NCBI GenBank assembly: GCA_035762175.1
Contig: DASTPP010000294.1
Span: 8,641 to 72,640, forward strand
Direction of reading: 5' to 3'
Length of the DNA stretch: 64,000 nucleotides
Source of the DNA: DASTPP01 sp035762175
GTDB taxonomy: Bacteria > Myxococcota_A > Polyangia > Polyangiales > Polyangiaceae
The notes beneath the pieces are model-generated. The model did not search any database. It saw only the letters and a list, made by a program, of their open reading frames with translations, and had not been told where the DNA came from. Positions 1-8,850 of the stretch are shown here, piece by piece (the stretch's first letter is position 1; each line of letters opens with the position of its first letter). A program made the position numbers and the translations under genes.

Positions 1-119
1 CCTTCGTCACCCGCCCCGGCACACCCCGGAGCGGCCGCCCCCGCCGCCCCGAGGGCGAACACGCACATTGCGCGCAAGAACCCGCCAAGCCCCCGACGAC
101 CCGATTGGAAGAAGTCCAT
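1..119 (-). CDS. Lipoprotein or secreted protein, N-terminal part only
   Basis: The minus strand opens with ATG at 119 and stays open to the window edge, so only about 39 residues are visible. They form a typical export signal: a basic n-region (QSGRRGLGGFLR), a hydrophobic core (VFALGAAGAAA) and a possible lipobox ending APGC, followed by a small polar GAGDEG linker as in other lipoproteins of this window. An AGGAAAAGG Shine-Dalgarno sits just upstream of the ATG, which is why I believe this start. The function is not visible because the mature domain lies outside the window. The frame is short, so it could still be spurious. Confidence 0.55.
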   Translation of the reverse strand, partial: MDFFQSGRRGLGGFLRAMCVFALGAAGAAAPGCAGAGDE

Positions 120-1294
120 GCCTTTTCCTCGCCCCCAACTTTTCGGTTTCTTAAGGAGAGACGCTTAACCTGATTGGAAAACGAAATAGGCGCAACCCAA
201 GCTCATCTTTTTTCTCGCCCGTCCGACGACCTACCTCGCCAAGCAAAGCAGAGCGCCCCCGGCCCACGCCGCACGCCGCACCCCGGAGCGCCCCCTGCCC
301 CCCGCCCAGACATCGGCCCGGGCGGCGACGCACGCGCCGTTCACTGACGCAGTTATTCTACATAAGAACTCGCCCCAGCCGACTCCGCCCCCGACCTGTG
401 CAAGCTCGGGGCCGAACTCGGCAGGGGCCTCAATTTTGAAGTGCCGCCGCACGACGGCGCGCCCCCCAAGGCCCGGCAGGCGCCCGGCTGGCCCCTTCGC
501 CCGGCCGAAATCGGCCCTGGCGAGGGCCATGACGCCCGCGCCGGCCGACGTCGCCTGAACGTGGCCGCACCGCCAGCAACCGCGGCCGCCGGGCGACGCC
601 CCACTTTTTGCGCCAACAGCCGAATTTGGTGGCTCTGGCGTCGTTCGACGTTCAGGGCATCGATTTCTAGTCCGAAACCTGCCCGGCGGCCCCTCAACCC
701 CCTGGCCCCCGCAGAGGGCCTCTCCCCCCCTGGCCCCCTCGGCCGTCAGGAGAGGGGGACGAGACGGCCCGCGGGGCGCCGGGAGCGGGGTGAGGGGCAT
801 TCCCGTCGTTCCCCAGGGGTCGTCGCTCCGCGGGCGGGGCGGAGCCCCGTGAGTGGCGAATAACGAAGTCAGAACTTCTCTCTGGCCCTTCGGGGGTCAC
901 TTCCCAACAATTTTGCCACACATAGTGTGGTGCGTGAGGCTAGCGTGCAGACCGGCCGCAGAAAAACGATCGCCCAGGCGCGAAGGCGCCCGGCCGCCCT
1001 CGACGCCCCGGATGACGCCACGCGGCCCCGTACATCAGCACGCGGGTGTTCGCGCGGCGTGCGAGCAGGCGTCACCCGCCGTACGCACGGGCGGCCAGGC
1101 GCGGGCATCCGCGCGGCGTGCGAGCAGGTGCCACCCGCCGTACGCACCGGCATCCGCGCGGTGTACGCACAGGCGCTACCCGCCGTACGCATGAGCGCCC
1201 CCGCGGCGTGCGAGCAGGCGCCACCCGCCGTACGCAGGGGCGGCCGGCGGCGACGGGGGGAAGCGAGGGCGCGCGGGGGCGCCGAAGGTCCCGA
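120..1294. other. Intergenic region, 1.2 kb, no gene seen
   Basis: This lies between the truncated lipoprotein gene (leftward) and the 3' end of thyX (leftward). The first 100 bases are AT-richer than the surroundings and contain a small inverted repeat (TTAAG/CTTAA near 150-175), so they probably hold the promoter of the truncated gene. The rest is GC-rich with open frames on both strands that show no recognisable domain. A degenerate tandem repeat at 1052-1247 is listed separately. Confidence 0.5.
1052..1247. repeat. Degenerate tandem repeat, about 45 bp x 4
   Basis: Four copies of a unit built from GCGCGGCGTGCGAGCAGG, then a CACCCGCCGTACGCA core, begin near 1052, 1111, 1156 and 1203. The first unit is longer (about 59 bp) and the rest are 44-47 bp. 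The period is not a strict multiple of three, so a coding repeat is unlikely. It lies about 50 bp beyond the thyX stop codon. Confidence 0.7.
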
Positions 1295-2269
1295 TCAGGC
1301 GCCGGGCGGGTCGTGCCGGTCGGCCTCGGGAACGGCGGCGGCGAAGTGCTCGGCGAAATACGAGGCGGGCTTGGCCTGCGCCGGGTCGACGCGAAAGTCG
1401 GGCCGCTCGCGGGGTTCGAGCTTGGCGAAAAATTCGTCGATTTCGCGCTTCGAAAGGGTCTCGGCGAGGCGCGGGCGCGCGAGGGCGGCCTTCGGGTCGG
1501 GCGAGCCGAGGGCGGCGCGCAAAACGTCGACCTCCATGCGGCTGAAGGAGGCGCCGGCCACGTCGTAGTCGACCCAGGCTTCGTACGAGAAAGGGGCAAC
1601 GCGTCGCACGATGCCCGCCATCACGCGAGCGTACTCGCGAATTTCCCACTGGGCGTGGGTGTCGACGCGCAGGGTGAGAAAGTGAAGCAGGTTGTGCAGA
1701 TCGATTTTCCAGTACCACTGCGTGTAGGTCGAGAGCGGCAGATCGATGCGGGCGAGCTCGCGGGCGACGTCCTGGGCGACGAGCTGCTCGTAGGTAGAGA
1801 CCGCGTGCTCGCGCCCCGCCTGCCAGCGCCCGAGCGCCTGGGCGCGATCGGCTTCGGCGAGCGGCTCGCCGCCGCGGCCCTGGCGGTTGCTCTCGCTCTG
1901 GCGCTGCAGCTGCTCGCCGGGCGGGGTGTAGAAGAGCAGGGGCATCAGGCTGTAGCGGCCCGAGTACTCGTTGACGCTGGCGGTTCGATGCCGGACCCAC
2001 TGTCTTGCGACGAACATGGGCATGGCGCAGTGAAATTTGAGCTCGACCATCTCGGTCGGCGTCGTGTGCTTGTGGCGGCGCAGGTAGCGCAAGAGGCCGC
2101 GCGTGTCGCTCGCGCGGCGCGTGCCGTGGCCGTAGCTGACGCGGGCGGCGCTCTCGATGGCGGCGTCCGACCCCATGTAGTCGACGAGCGAGACGAAGCC
2201 GTGGTCGAGCACCGGGAAGTACAAACCGAGGATCTCGTCGGCCTCGGGCGCGCTGGGGCGTTGGCTCAT
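1295..2269 (-). CDS. thyX: FAD-dependent thymidylate synthase ThyX
   Basis: Flavin-dependent thymidylate synthase makes dTMP from dUMP with methylene-tetrahydrofolate as carbon donor and FAD/NADPH as reductant; it acts in the cytoplasm as a homotetramer. The 324-residue product carries the ThyX signature RHRTASVNEYSGRY at residues 93-106 (family pattern RHRxxSxNExSxRY), preceded by a conserved HKHTTPTEMVELKFHCAMP segment and followed by the LHNLLHFLTLR region typical of the family. The length is at the long end for ThyX, with about 35 extra C-terminal residues. It stands alone. No ThyA gene is seen in this window, so this may be the cell's route to dTMP. Identification is firm. Confidence 0.95.
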   Translation of the reverse strand: MSQRPSAPEADEILGLYFPVLDHGFVSLVDYMGSDAAIESAARVSYGHGTRRASDTRGLLRYLRRHKHTTPTEMVELKFHCAMPMFVARQWVRHRTASVNEYSGRYSLMPLLFYTPPGEQLQRQSESNRQGRGGEPLAEADRAQALGRWQAGREHAVSTYEQLVAQDVARELARIDLPLSTYTQWYWKIDLHNLLHFLTLRVDTHAQWEIREYARVMAGIVRRVAPFSYEAWVDYDVAGASFSRMEVDVLRAALGSPDPKAALARPRLAETLSKREIDEFFAKLEPRERPDFRVDPAQAKPASYFAEHFAAAVPEADRHDPPGA

Positions 2270-2496
2270 GGGGGGCTCTCGCGGGGGGGTTCGTGGGGAG
2301 GGCGGCCCGGTGCGTTAGCGCGCGGGCCGCCTCCGGGCCAAGTCTGCGGCGGGGGGGGGCGCGCGGCCCTTTTGCCGCCCGGGCGGGGGCCCGGCGAAGG
2401 GCGCGCGGGCGGGGGCGTACCGGCGGCCGGGGGCCGTGCTATGAGGGCGGCTCGTGCCCAGGGCGGCGGGGTGAATCGCCGCGAGGTGCTGGCCCC

Positions 2497-4683
2497 ATGG
2501 CGACTGACCCCTTCGAGCAGCTAAACCAAGAGTTTCAAGACATCAGCGCGGTCTACGAGCGAGAGTTCGCCGGCCAGTCGCGCCAGACGCGCAACCTCGA
2601 CCAGCTCGACGCGCTGCTCGGGCAGCTGCGCGGGCTGCTCGCGCGCGTCAAGCAGGCCGAGTCGGCGTTCCAGGGCAAGCCGCTCGCGCGCCTGCGCTCG
2701 GACGCGCTCGAGGCGCTCTCGATGTACGAGAGCGAGCGCACGGCCATCAGCGAGGCGAAGTCGCTCGGGCCCCACTACGCCGAGTTCATGCTGCTCGGCA
2801 CGACGGCCAACCAGGTCTTCGCCCGCTACGGGCGGCACTTCGCGGGGCACCCCCGGGCGACGCGCGATCTCGGCCTGCTCGACGAGATGATCACCGACCT
2901 TCGCGCCATCCGGCAGCGGATGCGCGAGGTCATGAAGAAGAAAGACAACCCCGCCTTCGAGCGCGACGTCGAGCTCGTCGGCCAGCAGCTCGACATGTAC
3001 CTGCGCGAGCGCGAGGCGATCGTGGCCGCGCAGCGGCAGGGCGCGCCCGACGCGCGGGCCTCGCTCTACGCGACGCTGGCGAACGGCCAGTTCGACCTCT
3101 ACCGCACCCACTTCGCCGGCCGCTCGCGCGTGACGCGCCGGCCGGCGCTCCTGCAGCGCATCGTCGACCGGCTGCGCCACATCCAGGCGGCGATGAACGA
3201 GCTGAAGGCCGAGGGGTTCTCGTCCGAGGGCAACACGCGCAACATCCAGATCGTGGGCCAGAACGTGGCGACCTACGAGGCCGAGCTCGGCGAGATCAAG
3301 AAGGCGCGCCAGGGCGCGTCGATGCGCGACCTGACGAACACGCTCGGGGCGGCCGCCAACGAGATCTTCGAGCAGTACCGGGTCAACTTCGCGGGCCGGG
3401 CCCGGTCCGAGGTCGACTTGGCCCTGCTCAGCACGCTCTGCGACCTGCTCGGCGAGATCTCGCGCCAGATGGCCGACTTTCACCGCGTGCAGAAGGACGA
3501 AATCAACGCCAAGAACCTCGACATCGTCAACACGCAGCTCACGGCCTACGAGCGCGAGTACGCGCTCGTGTTCGAGACGCAGCGGGGCGTGCCGGGCGGG
3601 GCGCCGAGCACCTCGGGCGCGGCGGGCACGGCGGGCGGGGGCTTATACCACCCCTGCCTGCTGCGGCCAGGCATGGCCCCCACGCCGCAGCCTCGCCAGG
3701 CTGTGGCGTGGGCACGGGGCCGGGTGCAGGCTCGGGCGGACGGCATTACGCGCGCGCCGGGCGCTCGGCGGCCTCGGCGCCGCGGAAGCCCCAGGCGAGC
3801 GCCGGCAGGGCGAGGGCGAGCGTCCAGGCGAGGGCGGCGAAGCGGTCGGGGCCCGCGGGGAGCGCGGCGGCGAGGCCGACGGCGAGCGAGCCGCCGAGGG
3901 TGCGCGCGGCCTGCACGGCGCTCGTCATGGCGGCGCGCTCGTGCCAGGCCGCGCGCTCCTGCAGGCGCAAGAGCGGGGCGTTGGCCGCGGGGCCGAGGCC
4001 GGCGCCGGCGAAGGCGAGCGCCGCGGCGGCCGCGCCGAGCGTGCCGCCCGAGCGCGCGAGCCACGCGAGCGCGAAGAGGCCGAGCCCCGCCATCGCGAAG
4101 CCCGCGAGGACGACGCGCCCGGCGCCCCAGCGCACGAGCGCCCGGACGCCGAAGGTCGACCCGAGCGCCCAGCCGCCGAGCAGCGGCACGAGCGCCGCGC
4201 CGGCCGCGCGCGCGCCGCCCTCGTACGAGTCGGCGACCCAGAGCGGCACGTAGGCGGTCAGCGCGTAGAGCAGCGCGCCGGCGAGCAGGCTCGCCCCGAG
4301 CCCGGCGCGCACGAGCGGCTCGCCGAGCCGGCCCGGGGGCAAGAAGGGCGAGGCCGAGTGCTGCTGGTGGCGGGCGAAGGCGAGCGCCCCGCCGGCCGCG
4401 AGGGCGAGCAGGGCGGCGCGGCCCGCCGCGCCGACGCCGAAGTGCGGGTCGAGCGCCAACAGCAGCGCGCCGGTCGAGCCGGCGAGCCAGGCCGAGCCCC
4501 CGAGCTCGAGCCGGCGCGGCGCGGGGCCGCCCGGGCGCGCGAGCCCCGCGGCCCAGAGCAGCGCGACCGAGGCGACGCCGAAGGGCAGCGCCAGGCCGAA
4601 GACCCAGCGCCACGAGAGCCGCTCGACCAGCCACGCCGCGGCGAAGGGCCCGCCGACGTTGGCCGCGCCCCAGGCCCCGGTGA
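2497..4683 (+). CDS. Four-repeat helical protein (FAG repeats), 3' end uncertain
   Basis: The function is unknown. Residues 1 to about 382 hold four tandem helical repeats of 91-92 residues, each with a Y-x3-FAG-x2-R core (FAG at 24-26, 115-117, 206-208 and 298-300), then an amphipathic L-rich helix and an IVxxQLxxYExE-type helix. I see no signal peptide or membrane segment. I start at ATG 2497; upstream frame is low-complexity Arg/Gly. The reading frame stays open to 4683, but after residue 382 the translation becomes Arg/Ala-rich and runs antisense to the MFS gene. The natural end is probably near 3645: a TTA codon at 3643-3645 sits where a sister DNA repeat carries TGA, and a strong hairpin follows at 3679-3712. 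Stop loss or a base-call error are both possible. Confidence 0.6.
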   Translation: MATDPFEQLNQEFQDISAVYEREFAGQSRQTRNLDQLDALLGQLRGLLARVKQAESAFQGKPLARLRSDALEALSMYESERTAISEAKSLGPHYAEFMLLGTTANQVFARYGRHFAGHPRATRDLGLLDEMITDLRAIRQRMREVMKKKDNPAFERDVELVGQQLDMYLREREAIVAAQRQGAPDARASLYATLANGQFDLYRTHFAGRSRVTRRPALLQRIVDRLRHIQAAMNELKAEGFSSEGNTRNIQIVGQNVATYEAELGEIKKARQGASMRDLTNTLGAAANEIFEQYRVNFAGRARSEVDLALLSTLCDLLGEISRQMADFHRVQKDEINAKNLDIVNTQLTAYEREYALVFETQRGVPGGAPSTSGAAGTAGGGLYHPCLLRPGMAPTPQPRQAVAWARGRVQARADGITRAPGARRPRRRGSPRRAPAGRGRASRRGRRSGRGPRGARRRGRRRASRRGCARPARRSSWRRARARPRAPAGARAGRWPRGRGRRRRRRAPRRPRRACRPSARATRARRGRAPPSRSPRGRRARRPSARAPGRRRSTRAPSRRAAARAPRRPRARRPRTSRRPRAARRRSARRAARRRAGSPRARRARAARRAGPGARRARPSAAGGGRRRAPRRPRGRAGRRGPPRRRRSAGRAPTAARRSSRRARPSPRARAGAARGRPGARAPRPRAARPRRRRRAAPGRRPSATRAARPATPRRRARRRWPRPRPR
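3645..3671 (+). repeat. Dispersed 27-bp repeat, copy 1
   Basis: ATACCACCCCTGC followed by CTGCTGCGGCCAGG is found again at 51228-51254 with one mismatch in 27 positions, in the same orientation relative to the upstream gene. A weaker, inverted relative lies at 61421-61449. Both good copies start directly at the 3' end of a coding region and precede a hairpin. Confidence 0.75.
3679..3712. terminator. 15-bp hairpin between convergent genes
   Basis: CCCACGCCGCAGCCT (3679-3693) pairs over its full length with AGGCTGTGGCGTGGG (3698-3712), with one G-T wobble and a CGCC loop. It lies between the four-repeat protein (rightward) and the MFS gene (leftward, stop at 3746). There is no U-tract on either side, so it is a stem-loop end rather than a textbook intrinsic terminator. 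Its position argues that the rightward gene should end before it. Confidence 0.6.
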
Positions 4684-5134
4684 AGAGCCCCTGCACCTTC
4701 GCCCGCTCGCGCAGCGGGTAGAGGTCGGCGCTCAGCGTCGTCACGAGCGGGCTGAGCACGCCGGCGCCCAGGCCCTGCAGCGCGCGGGCGGCGACGAGCG
4801 CGGGCATCGAGGGCGCGAGCGCGGCGAGCGCCGAGGCGCCGAGGAAGAGCGCCATGCCCGCGGCGAACACGGGCCGGCGCCCGTAACGATCGCCGAGCGC
4901 GCCGGCGACCGGCACCGCCGCCGCCGAGGCCGCGAGGAAGCCCGTGAAGAGCCAAGGGTAGAGCGAGGCGTCGCCGAACTCGCGCGCGACCGCGGGCATC
5001 ACGCCCGTGATGGCCGTGCCCTCGATGCCGTTGATGACGAGCGCGCTCATGACCGCCGCCGTCGCCACGCGGCGGCGCCAGCCCGGGGGGGCGCCGCCGC
5101 CGGCGAGGGCGGGCGCTGGTGGCTGCGTGTCCAT
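3746..5134 (-). CDS. MFS transporter, EmrB/QacA-like
   Basis: Inner-membrane proton-driven exporter of the major facilitator superfamily, 462 residues, with alternating hydrophobic segments consistent with 12-14 helices. The MFS motif A appears as GDRYGRRP at residues 81-88, and the motif-C-like LQGLGAGVLSPLVTT segment after helix 4 resembles the multidrug DHA2 group. The start ATG at 5134 (MDTQPP...) is chosen because the first helix follows closely; the frame is open further upstream but only as C-rich repeat sequence. It is divergent from a LysR regulator across a 304-bp spacer, which suggests the regulator controls it. The substrate cannot be told from sequence. Confidence 0.88.
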   Translation of the reverse strand: MDTQPPAPALAGGGAPPGWRRRVATAAVMSALVINGIEGTAITGVMPAVAREFGDASLYPWLFTGFLAASAAAVPVAGALGDRYGRRPVFAAGMALFLGASALAALAPSMPALVAARALQGLGAGVLSPLVTTLSADLYPLRERAKVQGLFTGAWGAANVGGPFAAAWLVERLSWRWVFGLALPFGVASVALLWAAGLARPGGPAPRRLELGGSAWLAGSTGALLLALDPHFGVGAAGRAALLALAAGGALAFARHQQHSASPFLPPGRLGEPLVRAGLGASLLAGALLYALTAYVPLWVADSYEGGARAAGAALVPLLGGWALGSTFGVRALVRWGAGRVVLAGFAMAGLGLFALAWLARSGGTLGAAAAALAFAGAGLGPAANAPLLRLQERAAWHERAAMTSAVQAARTLGGSLAVGLAAALPAGPDRFAALAWTLALALPALAWGFRGAEAAERPARA

Positions 5135-5438
5135 GCGGGCGAAGGTACGGCCCGGCGGCCCATGCTGCCATTGCATGGGCTGAATAAGGGTCATACGCTG
5201 ACCGCATTGCGGCGCCGGCCCGACCGGCCGTCGGCTCGCCCCCGCGCCCTCCCCCCCGCCGCCCCCTTCCTCTCGCCGCCCCCTTCCCCGCGTCGCCCCC
5301 GGTCGCCCCCGGCCGGCGCCTTGGGCGCCCCCGCGCCCGCCCCTCGCCGCCCCCGACCGCCCCCTTGCGCACCCCCGCGCCCGCCCCTCGCCGCCCCCGA
5401 CCGCTCCCTTGCGCACCCCCGCCCCTGCCCCCGCCCCG
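5135..5438. promoter_or_regulatory. Divergent MFS/lysR control region with 44-bp direct repeat
   Basis: This spacer must hold both divergent promoters. Its part nearest the MFS gene is relatively AT-rich (around 5160-5210). The remainder is an almost pure pyrimidine/GC tract, including two copies of a 44-bp unit (CCCCCGCGCCCGCCCCTCGC... at 5328-5371 and 5372-5415, one mismatch). A LysR binding site (T-N11-A) is expected here by analogy, but I could not single one out. Confidence 0.45.
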
Positions 5439-6326
5439 ATGCAGATCGACGAGCTGCGCGCCTTCGCCGCCCTCGCGCGCGCCGGCCGCTTCACCGCCGC
5501 CGCCGAGGCGCTCGCGGTCTCGCAGCCCACGCTCTCGCGGCGCGTGCAGCGGCTCGAGCGCGCCTTCGGGGCCAAGCTGGTGGTGCGCGCGAGCGAGGGC
5601 GTCGTGCTCACCGAGGCCGGCCGGCGGGCGCTCGCCCACGTCGAGCGGGCGCTCGCCGCGCTCTCGTCGGCGGTCGCCGAGGTCGGCGATCTCGGCGGCG
5701 AGCCGCGCGGCGCGGTCAGCGTCGGCGCCCTGCCCACGGTGGGCACGTACGCGCTGCCGCCCGTCATCGCCACCTTCCACCGGCGCTACCCCCAGGTGCG
5801 CCTGACGGTGCGCGAGGGGTTCTCTGACGCGCTCGAGGCGCTCGTCGCGGGCGGCGAGCTCGATCTCGCATTCATCAACTACCCGCCGCAGCACGGCGAG
5901 CTGTCGGCCCGGCGGCTCTGGGTCGAAGACTACCTGCTCGCGGTACCGCCGCGGCATCGGCTCGCGGGCAAGCGGCGCGTGGCGCTCGAAGATCTGCTCG
6001 ACGAGCCCTTCGTGGTCATCCCCGGCACGAGGGCCATGCACGCGGTGACGGCGCTCGCGGCCGCGCGCGGGCGGACGCCGATCGTCGCGCTCGAGACGGA
6101 CAACCTGGCCAGCGTCGCGCGCATGGTCGAGGCGGGCCTGGGCGTCGCGCTCGTGCCGCGCCTGATGACGGGCGAGCGGCGGGGCTGGCGGGCGCACCTC
6201 GTCGCCCTCAAAGAGCCGGCGGTGCGGCGCGAGGTGGCCCTGGTGCACCGGGGGGCGGGCTACCTGACGGCCGCGGCGCGGGCGCTGCGCGACGTCATCG
6301 TCGCGACGACGCGGGCGCGGGCCTAG
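5439..6326 (+). CDS. LysR-family transcriptional regulator
   Basis: The 295-residue product has the classical LysR layout: N-terminal winged helix-turn-helix at residues 1-60 (ELRAFAALARAGRFTAAAEALAVSQPTLSRRVQRLE), linker helix, then a periplasmic-binding-protein-like effector domain from about 90. It binds DNA as a tetramer and typically controls the divergent neighbour in response to a small molecule, here probably the MFS exporter gene. I start at ATG 5439, where the HTH begins at its usual distance; an upstream in-frame ATG at 5409 would add only a Pro/Ala tail from repeat DNA. The effector is unknown. Confidence 0.9.
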   Translation: MQIDELRAFAALARAGRFTAAAEALAVSQPTLSRRVQRLERAFGAKLVVRASEGVVLTEAGRRALAHVERALAALSSAVAEVGDLGGEPRGAVSVGALPTVGTYALPPVIATFHRRYPQVRLTVREGFSDALEALVAGGELDLAFINYPPQHGELSARRLWVEDYLLAVPPRHRLAGKRRVALEDLLDEPFVVIPGTRAMHAVTALAAARGRTPIVALETDNLASVARMVEAGLGVALVPRLMTGERRGWRAHLVALKEPAVRREVALVHRGAGYLTAAARALRDVIVATTRARA

Positions 6327-6507
6327 GGTTCTCGGCCCCCTCGCCCCCCGGCCCGCCCCGGCCGGGCGGCTCCCCTGCCCTTTGCTCCTTTGTAACGAAG
6401 GGTGCGCGGCCTGCCCGGGCAGGGGGGTCACCCGAGGCCCGGGGGCGTGGGGCCATTTGACCTTGGACGACCCGAAACTTTGGTGTAAACCTCGCCCTCA
6501 CCTCATC

Positions 6508-6598
<91 letters not shown>

Positions 6599-6670
6599 CG
6601 CTTTTTGCGGTCTTTCGCCCGAACGCCCCGGGGCCCCGAGCCCCGCGGCCGGGGGCCCCGCCGCGCGCGC

Positions 6671-7282
6671 CTACTTCGGGCCCGAGGCCGCGAGCTTCTC
6701 GAGGCCCGAGAGGTCGAAGCGGCCGAGCCACTCGCGGCGCGCAGCGTCGTCGAGCGTCGGCGACGAGACCTTCACCTGGAAGCGGTCGCCGACGAGCATC
6801 GTCGTCTGGTTCTTGCCGACGGTCGTGACCGGGTGGCCGCGCAGCTTGTCGGCGGCCGTCTTGAACCGGTCGCGCGCGGTCAGGTTGTTGTTGGTGTCCG
6901 AGATCGACAGCGTCGCGACGTCCTTGCCGTCTTTCTGCAGCTTCGCCTCGGCGTAGCCGGTCTTCTCCTGGGAGAAGACGCGCTTGGTGCCCTCGGCCTC
7001 GGGCGGGAAGAACTTGTTGAACGCGCCGCCCGCGACCGGGGGCATGACCGCCTTGGGCGGGTCGGTGGCGGTGGGGCGGGCGGCGGGCGCGTCGTCGTCC
7101 TCTTTCTTCGCGTCGGCCGCCGCGCCGGGCGCGGGCGCCGCCGTACCGGCGGCGGGGGTGTCCCAGCGCGACGGGGCCTTCTTCTTCTCGTCTTTGCCGC
7201 AGCAACCCGCGGCGAGCACGACGAAGCACGGGGCGGCGAGCCACGCGGGCAGGGCCCGCCGGAGGAGGGGGGAGCGAACCAT
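6671..7282 (-). CDS. Lipoprotein of unknown function
   Basis: A 203-residue predicted lipoprotein. Residues 1-26 form a signal peptide ending in the lipobox LAAG-C, with Cys-Cys-Gly-Lys-Asp after cleavage; the charged +2/+3 positions give no clear sorting rule for this phylum. An acidic/Ala/Pro linker (about 30-75) precedes a folded domain that starts VMPPVAGGAFNKFFPPEAEG and continues with alternating beta-like segments (VFSQEKTGYAEAKLQKDGKDVATLSISD...). I recognise no family. The start ATG at 7282 places the signal peptide at the N-terminus, whereas the much longer upstream frame is antisense to the next gene. It stands divergent from that gene. Confidence 0.8.
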   Translation of the reverse strand: MVRSPLLRRALPAWLAAPCFVVLAAGCCGKDEKKKAPSRWDTPAAGTAAPAPGAAADAKKEDDDAPAARPTATDPPKAVMPPVAGGAFNKFFPPEAEGTKRVFSQEKTGYAEAKLQKDGKDVATLSISDTNNNLTARDRFKTAADKLRGHPVTTVGKNQTTMLVGDRFQVKVSSPTLDDAARREWLGRFDLSGLEKLAASGPK

Positions 7283-7402
7283 GGGCCTAGGTGTACGAAA
7301 CTTCGCCCCGGCTGTCAGGCCCGAGCGGGCCCCGGCCGCCGGGCCGCCGGCCCGGGCCGCGGCCGTACGTGCGCCGGGGCCGCCGCCTGCTAGAGCCTGC
7401 CC

Positions 7403-8296
7403 ATGAGCCACGACACGCTGCCGATTCACCGCCTGATCGAAGACCTGCCCCAGGCGGGCGTCACCCCCGCGGCCCTCAGCGCGCTCGACTACCTCGTGCC
7501 CGGCCAGTGGGTCAACGTCACCGTCTTCGAGGAGATGATCCGCCACGTCACGGGCGAGACCGACGACGGGCTGATTCAACAGGTCGGCGAGCGGGCGATC
7601 GCCCTTTATAACGACCCGAACGAGCGGTACCAGCGCGCGGTGTGGGCGTTCCAGGCGGTCGACAGCCTCGATAAGGCCGCGGGCATGGCCGCGCTCGCCA
7701 ACCGGGTCGGCGACAAGATCTCGTTCCTGAGCTTCCTCGACAAGATCACGCCCGAGCCCGACACCGTGCAGGCGCTCGACCTCGCGGTGAAGGTCGTCGC
7801 CGAGCTCGCCTGCTTCTGCCTCGTCAACGGCCTGCCCGGCGACAGCGTCGGCGACTTCGCCGCCTCGCTCGCCAACTACGAGCGCGAGGACGCCATCCGC
7901 CTCGCGGCGCTCGTCTCGTTCGACGGCGTCATCCCCCTCGGGCCCGACTTCTTGGCGAAGGCGATCGACGCCGTGCAGAACGTCTCCGACCGCGACCTCT
8001 TCAACCACGGCGCCTTCGCCAAGCTGCGCTCGCTCCTGCCGGGCGGCGAGGGCGACCAGCGCGCGCTCGTGCAGCGCGCCGTCGAGCAGGCCGCCGGGCC
8101 CATGCGGGCCTTCGTCGAGCAGCGGGGCGTCACGCGCGAGGGGCTGCTCGAGAAGCTGCGCCACGTCATCGAGATCTCCGACGACAAGCTCGACTACCTC
8201 GCCGCCGCGCTCGACATGACGACCAACTACTTCGAGCATACGGGCATCCAGAGCGTGGCGCGCCGGCTCGTCTCGCGCGCCTACGGCGAGATCTGA
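7403..8296 (+). CDS. Conserved hypothetical protein, helical
   Basis: A 297-residue, acidic and mainly helical protein without signal peptide, membrane segment or recognised motif. It opens MSHDTLPIHRLIEDLPQAGVTPAALSALDYLVPGQW and has repeated Ala/Leu-rich helices (for example AGMAALANRVGDKISFLSFLDKI), which would fit a TerB-like or HEAT-like all-alpha fold, but I cannot assign either. Codon use is typical of real genes here. It is a single cytoplasmic gene between a divergent lipoprotein and a convergent acetyltransferase. The function is unknown. Confidence 0.75.
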   Translation: MSHDTLPIHRLIEDLPQAGVTPAALSALDYLVPGQWVNVTVFEEMIRHVTGETDDGLIQQVGERAIALYNDPNERYQRAVWAFQAVDSLDKAAGMAALANRVGDKISFLSFLDKITPEPDTVQALDLAVKVVAELACFCLVNGLPGDSVGDFAASLANYEREDAIRLAALVSFDGVIPLGPDFLAKAIDAVQNVSDRDLFNHGAFAKLRSLLPGGEGDQRALVQRAVEQAAGPMRAFVEQRGVTREGLLEKLRHVIEISDDKLDYLAAALDMTTNYFEHTGIQSVARRLVSRAYGEI

Positions 8297-8316
8297 GGGG
8301 CGCCCGCGCCGGCGCC

Positions 8317-8850
8317 TCAGCCGCCGCGGCGCCGCTCGAACACCAGCATCTCGCCCAGCATGGCGTGCTCGCGGGTGTCGATCTGCTTCATGCCGATCTT
8401 CTGAATGACCCGCAACGACGCGATATGCCAGGGGAAGGTGACGGCCGTCACGGCGACCACGCCCGGCTGCTCGAGCGCCCAGTCGACGCAGGCGCGCGTG
8501 CCCTCGGTGGCGTAGCCCTGGCCCTGCGACGACTCTTCGACCCCGTAGCCGACCTCGGCGATGCCGTCGTCGTCGGGCCGGCCGTGAAAGATGACGCTGC
8601 CGAGGACCCGCCGCTCGCCCTGGCGGGCGATCAAGAGGCTGTCGCCCCACAGGCGCCGCTGGGGGTCTTTGCGCGCCGCCTCGAGCGAGGGCGTGAAGGC
8701 GCGCGCGATGAGCTGCTCGCCGGGCCAGCGCTCGGGCAGCCGCGCCTCGACCAGGCGCTCGGCCAGCGAGCGGTCGCCCCGCATGACCGCTTCGACCAGC
8801 TCGAGCGTGACGGGGATCAGCTCGAGCCGTTCGGTGTGGAGCAAGGGCAT
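8317..8850 (-). CDS. GNAT N-acetyltransferase, RimJ/RimL type
   Basis: The 177-residue protein fits acetyltransferases that use acetyl-CoA to modify amino termini or small amines. It begins LHTERLELIPVT, the classic start of the RimJ/RimL group, and carries the acetyl-CoA-binding motif A as VGYGVEESSQGQGYATEG (Q/R-x2-G-x-G/A near residues 115-125), followed by ALEQPGVVAVTAVTFPWHIASLRVIQKIGM, the motif-B region with the conserved N/H-x2-S-x-R-V-x2-K-x-G-M. ATG 8850 is preferred over the upstream frame (to 8967), which adds only low-complexity residues. The substrate is unknown. Confidence 0.85.
   Translation of the reverse strand: MPLLHTERLELIPVTLELVEAVMRGDRSLAERLVEARLPERWPGEQLIARAFTPSLEAARKDPQRRLWGDSLLIARQGERRVLGSVIFHGRPDDDGIAEVGYGVEESSQGQGYATEGTRACVDWALEQPGVVAVTAVTFPWHIASLRVIQKIGMKQIDTREHAMLGEMLVFERRRGG

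Noticed and set aside
1046..2524. A 492-codon plus-strand frame across thyX
   Set aside because: It is antisense to thyX and its translation is repetitive Arg/Gly/Ala with no domain; the ThyX signature on the other strand is decisive.
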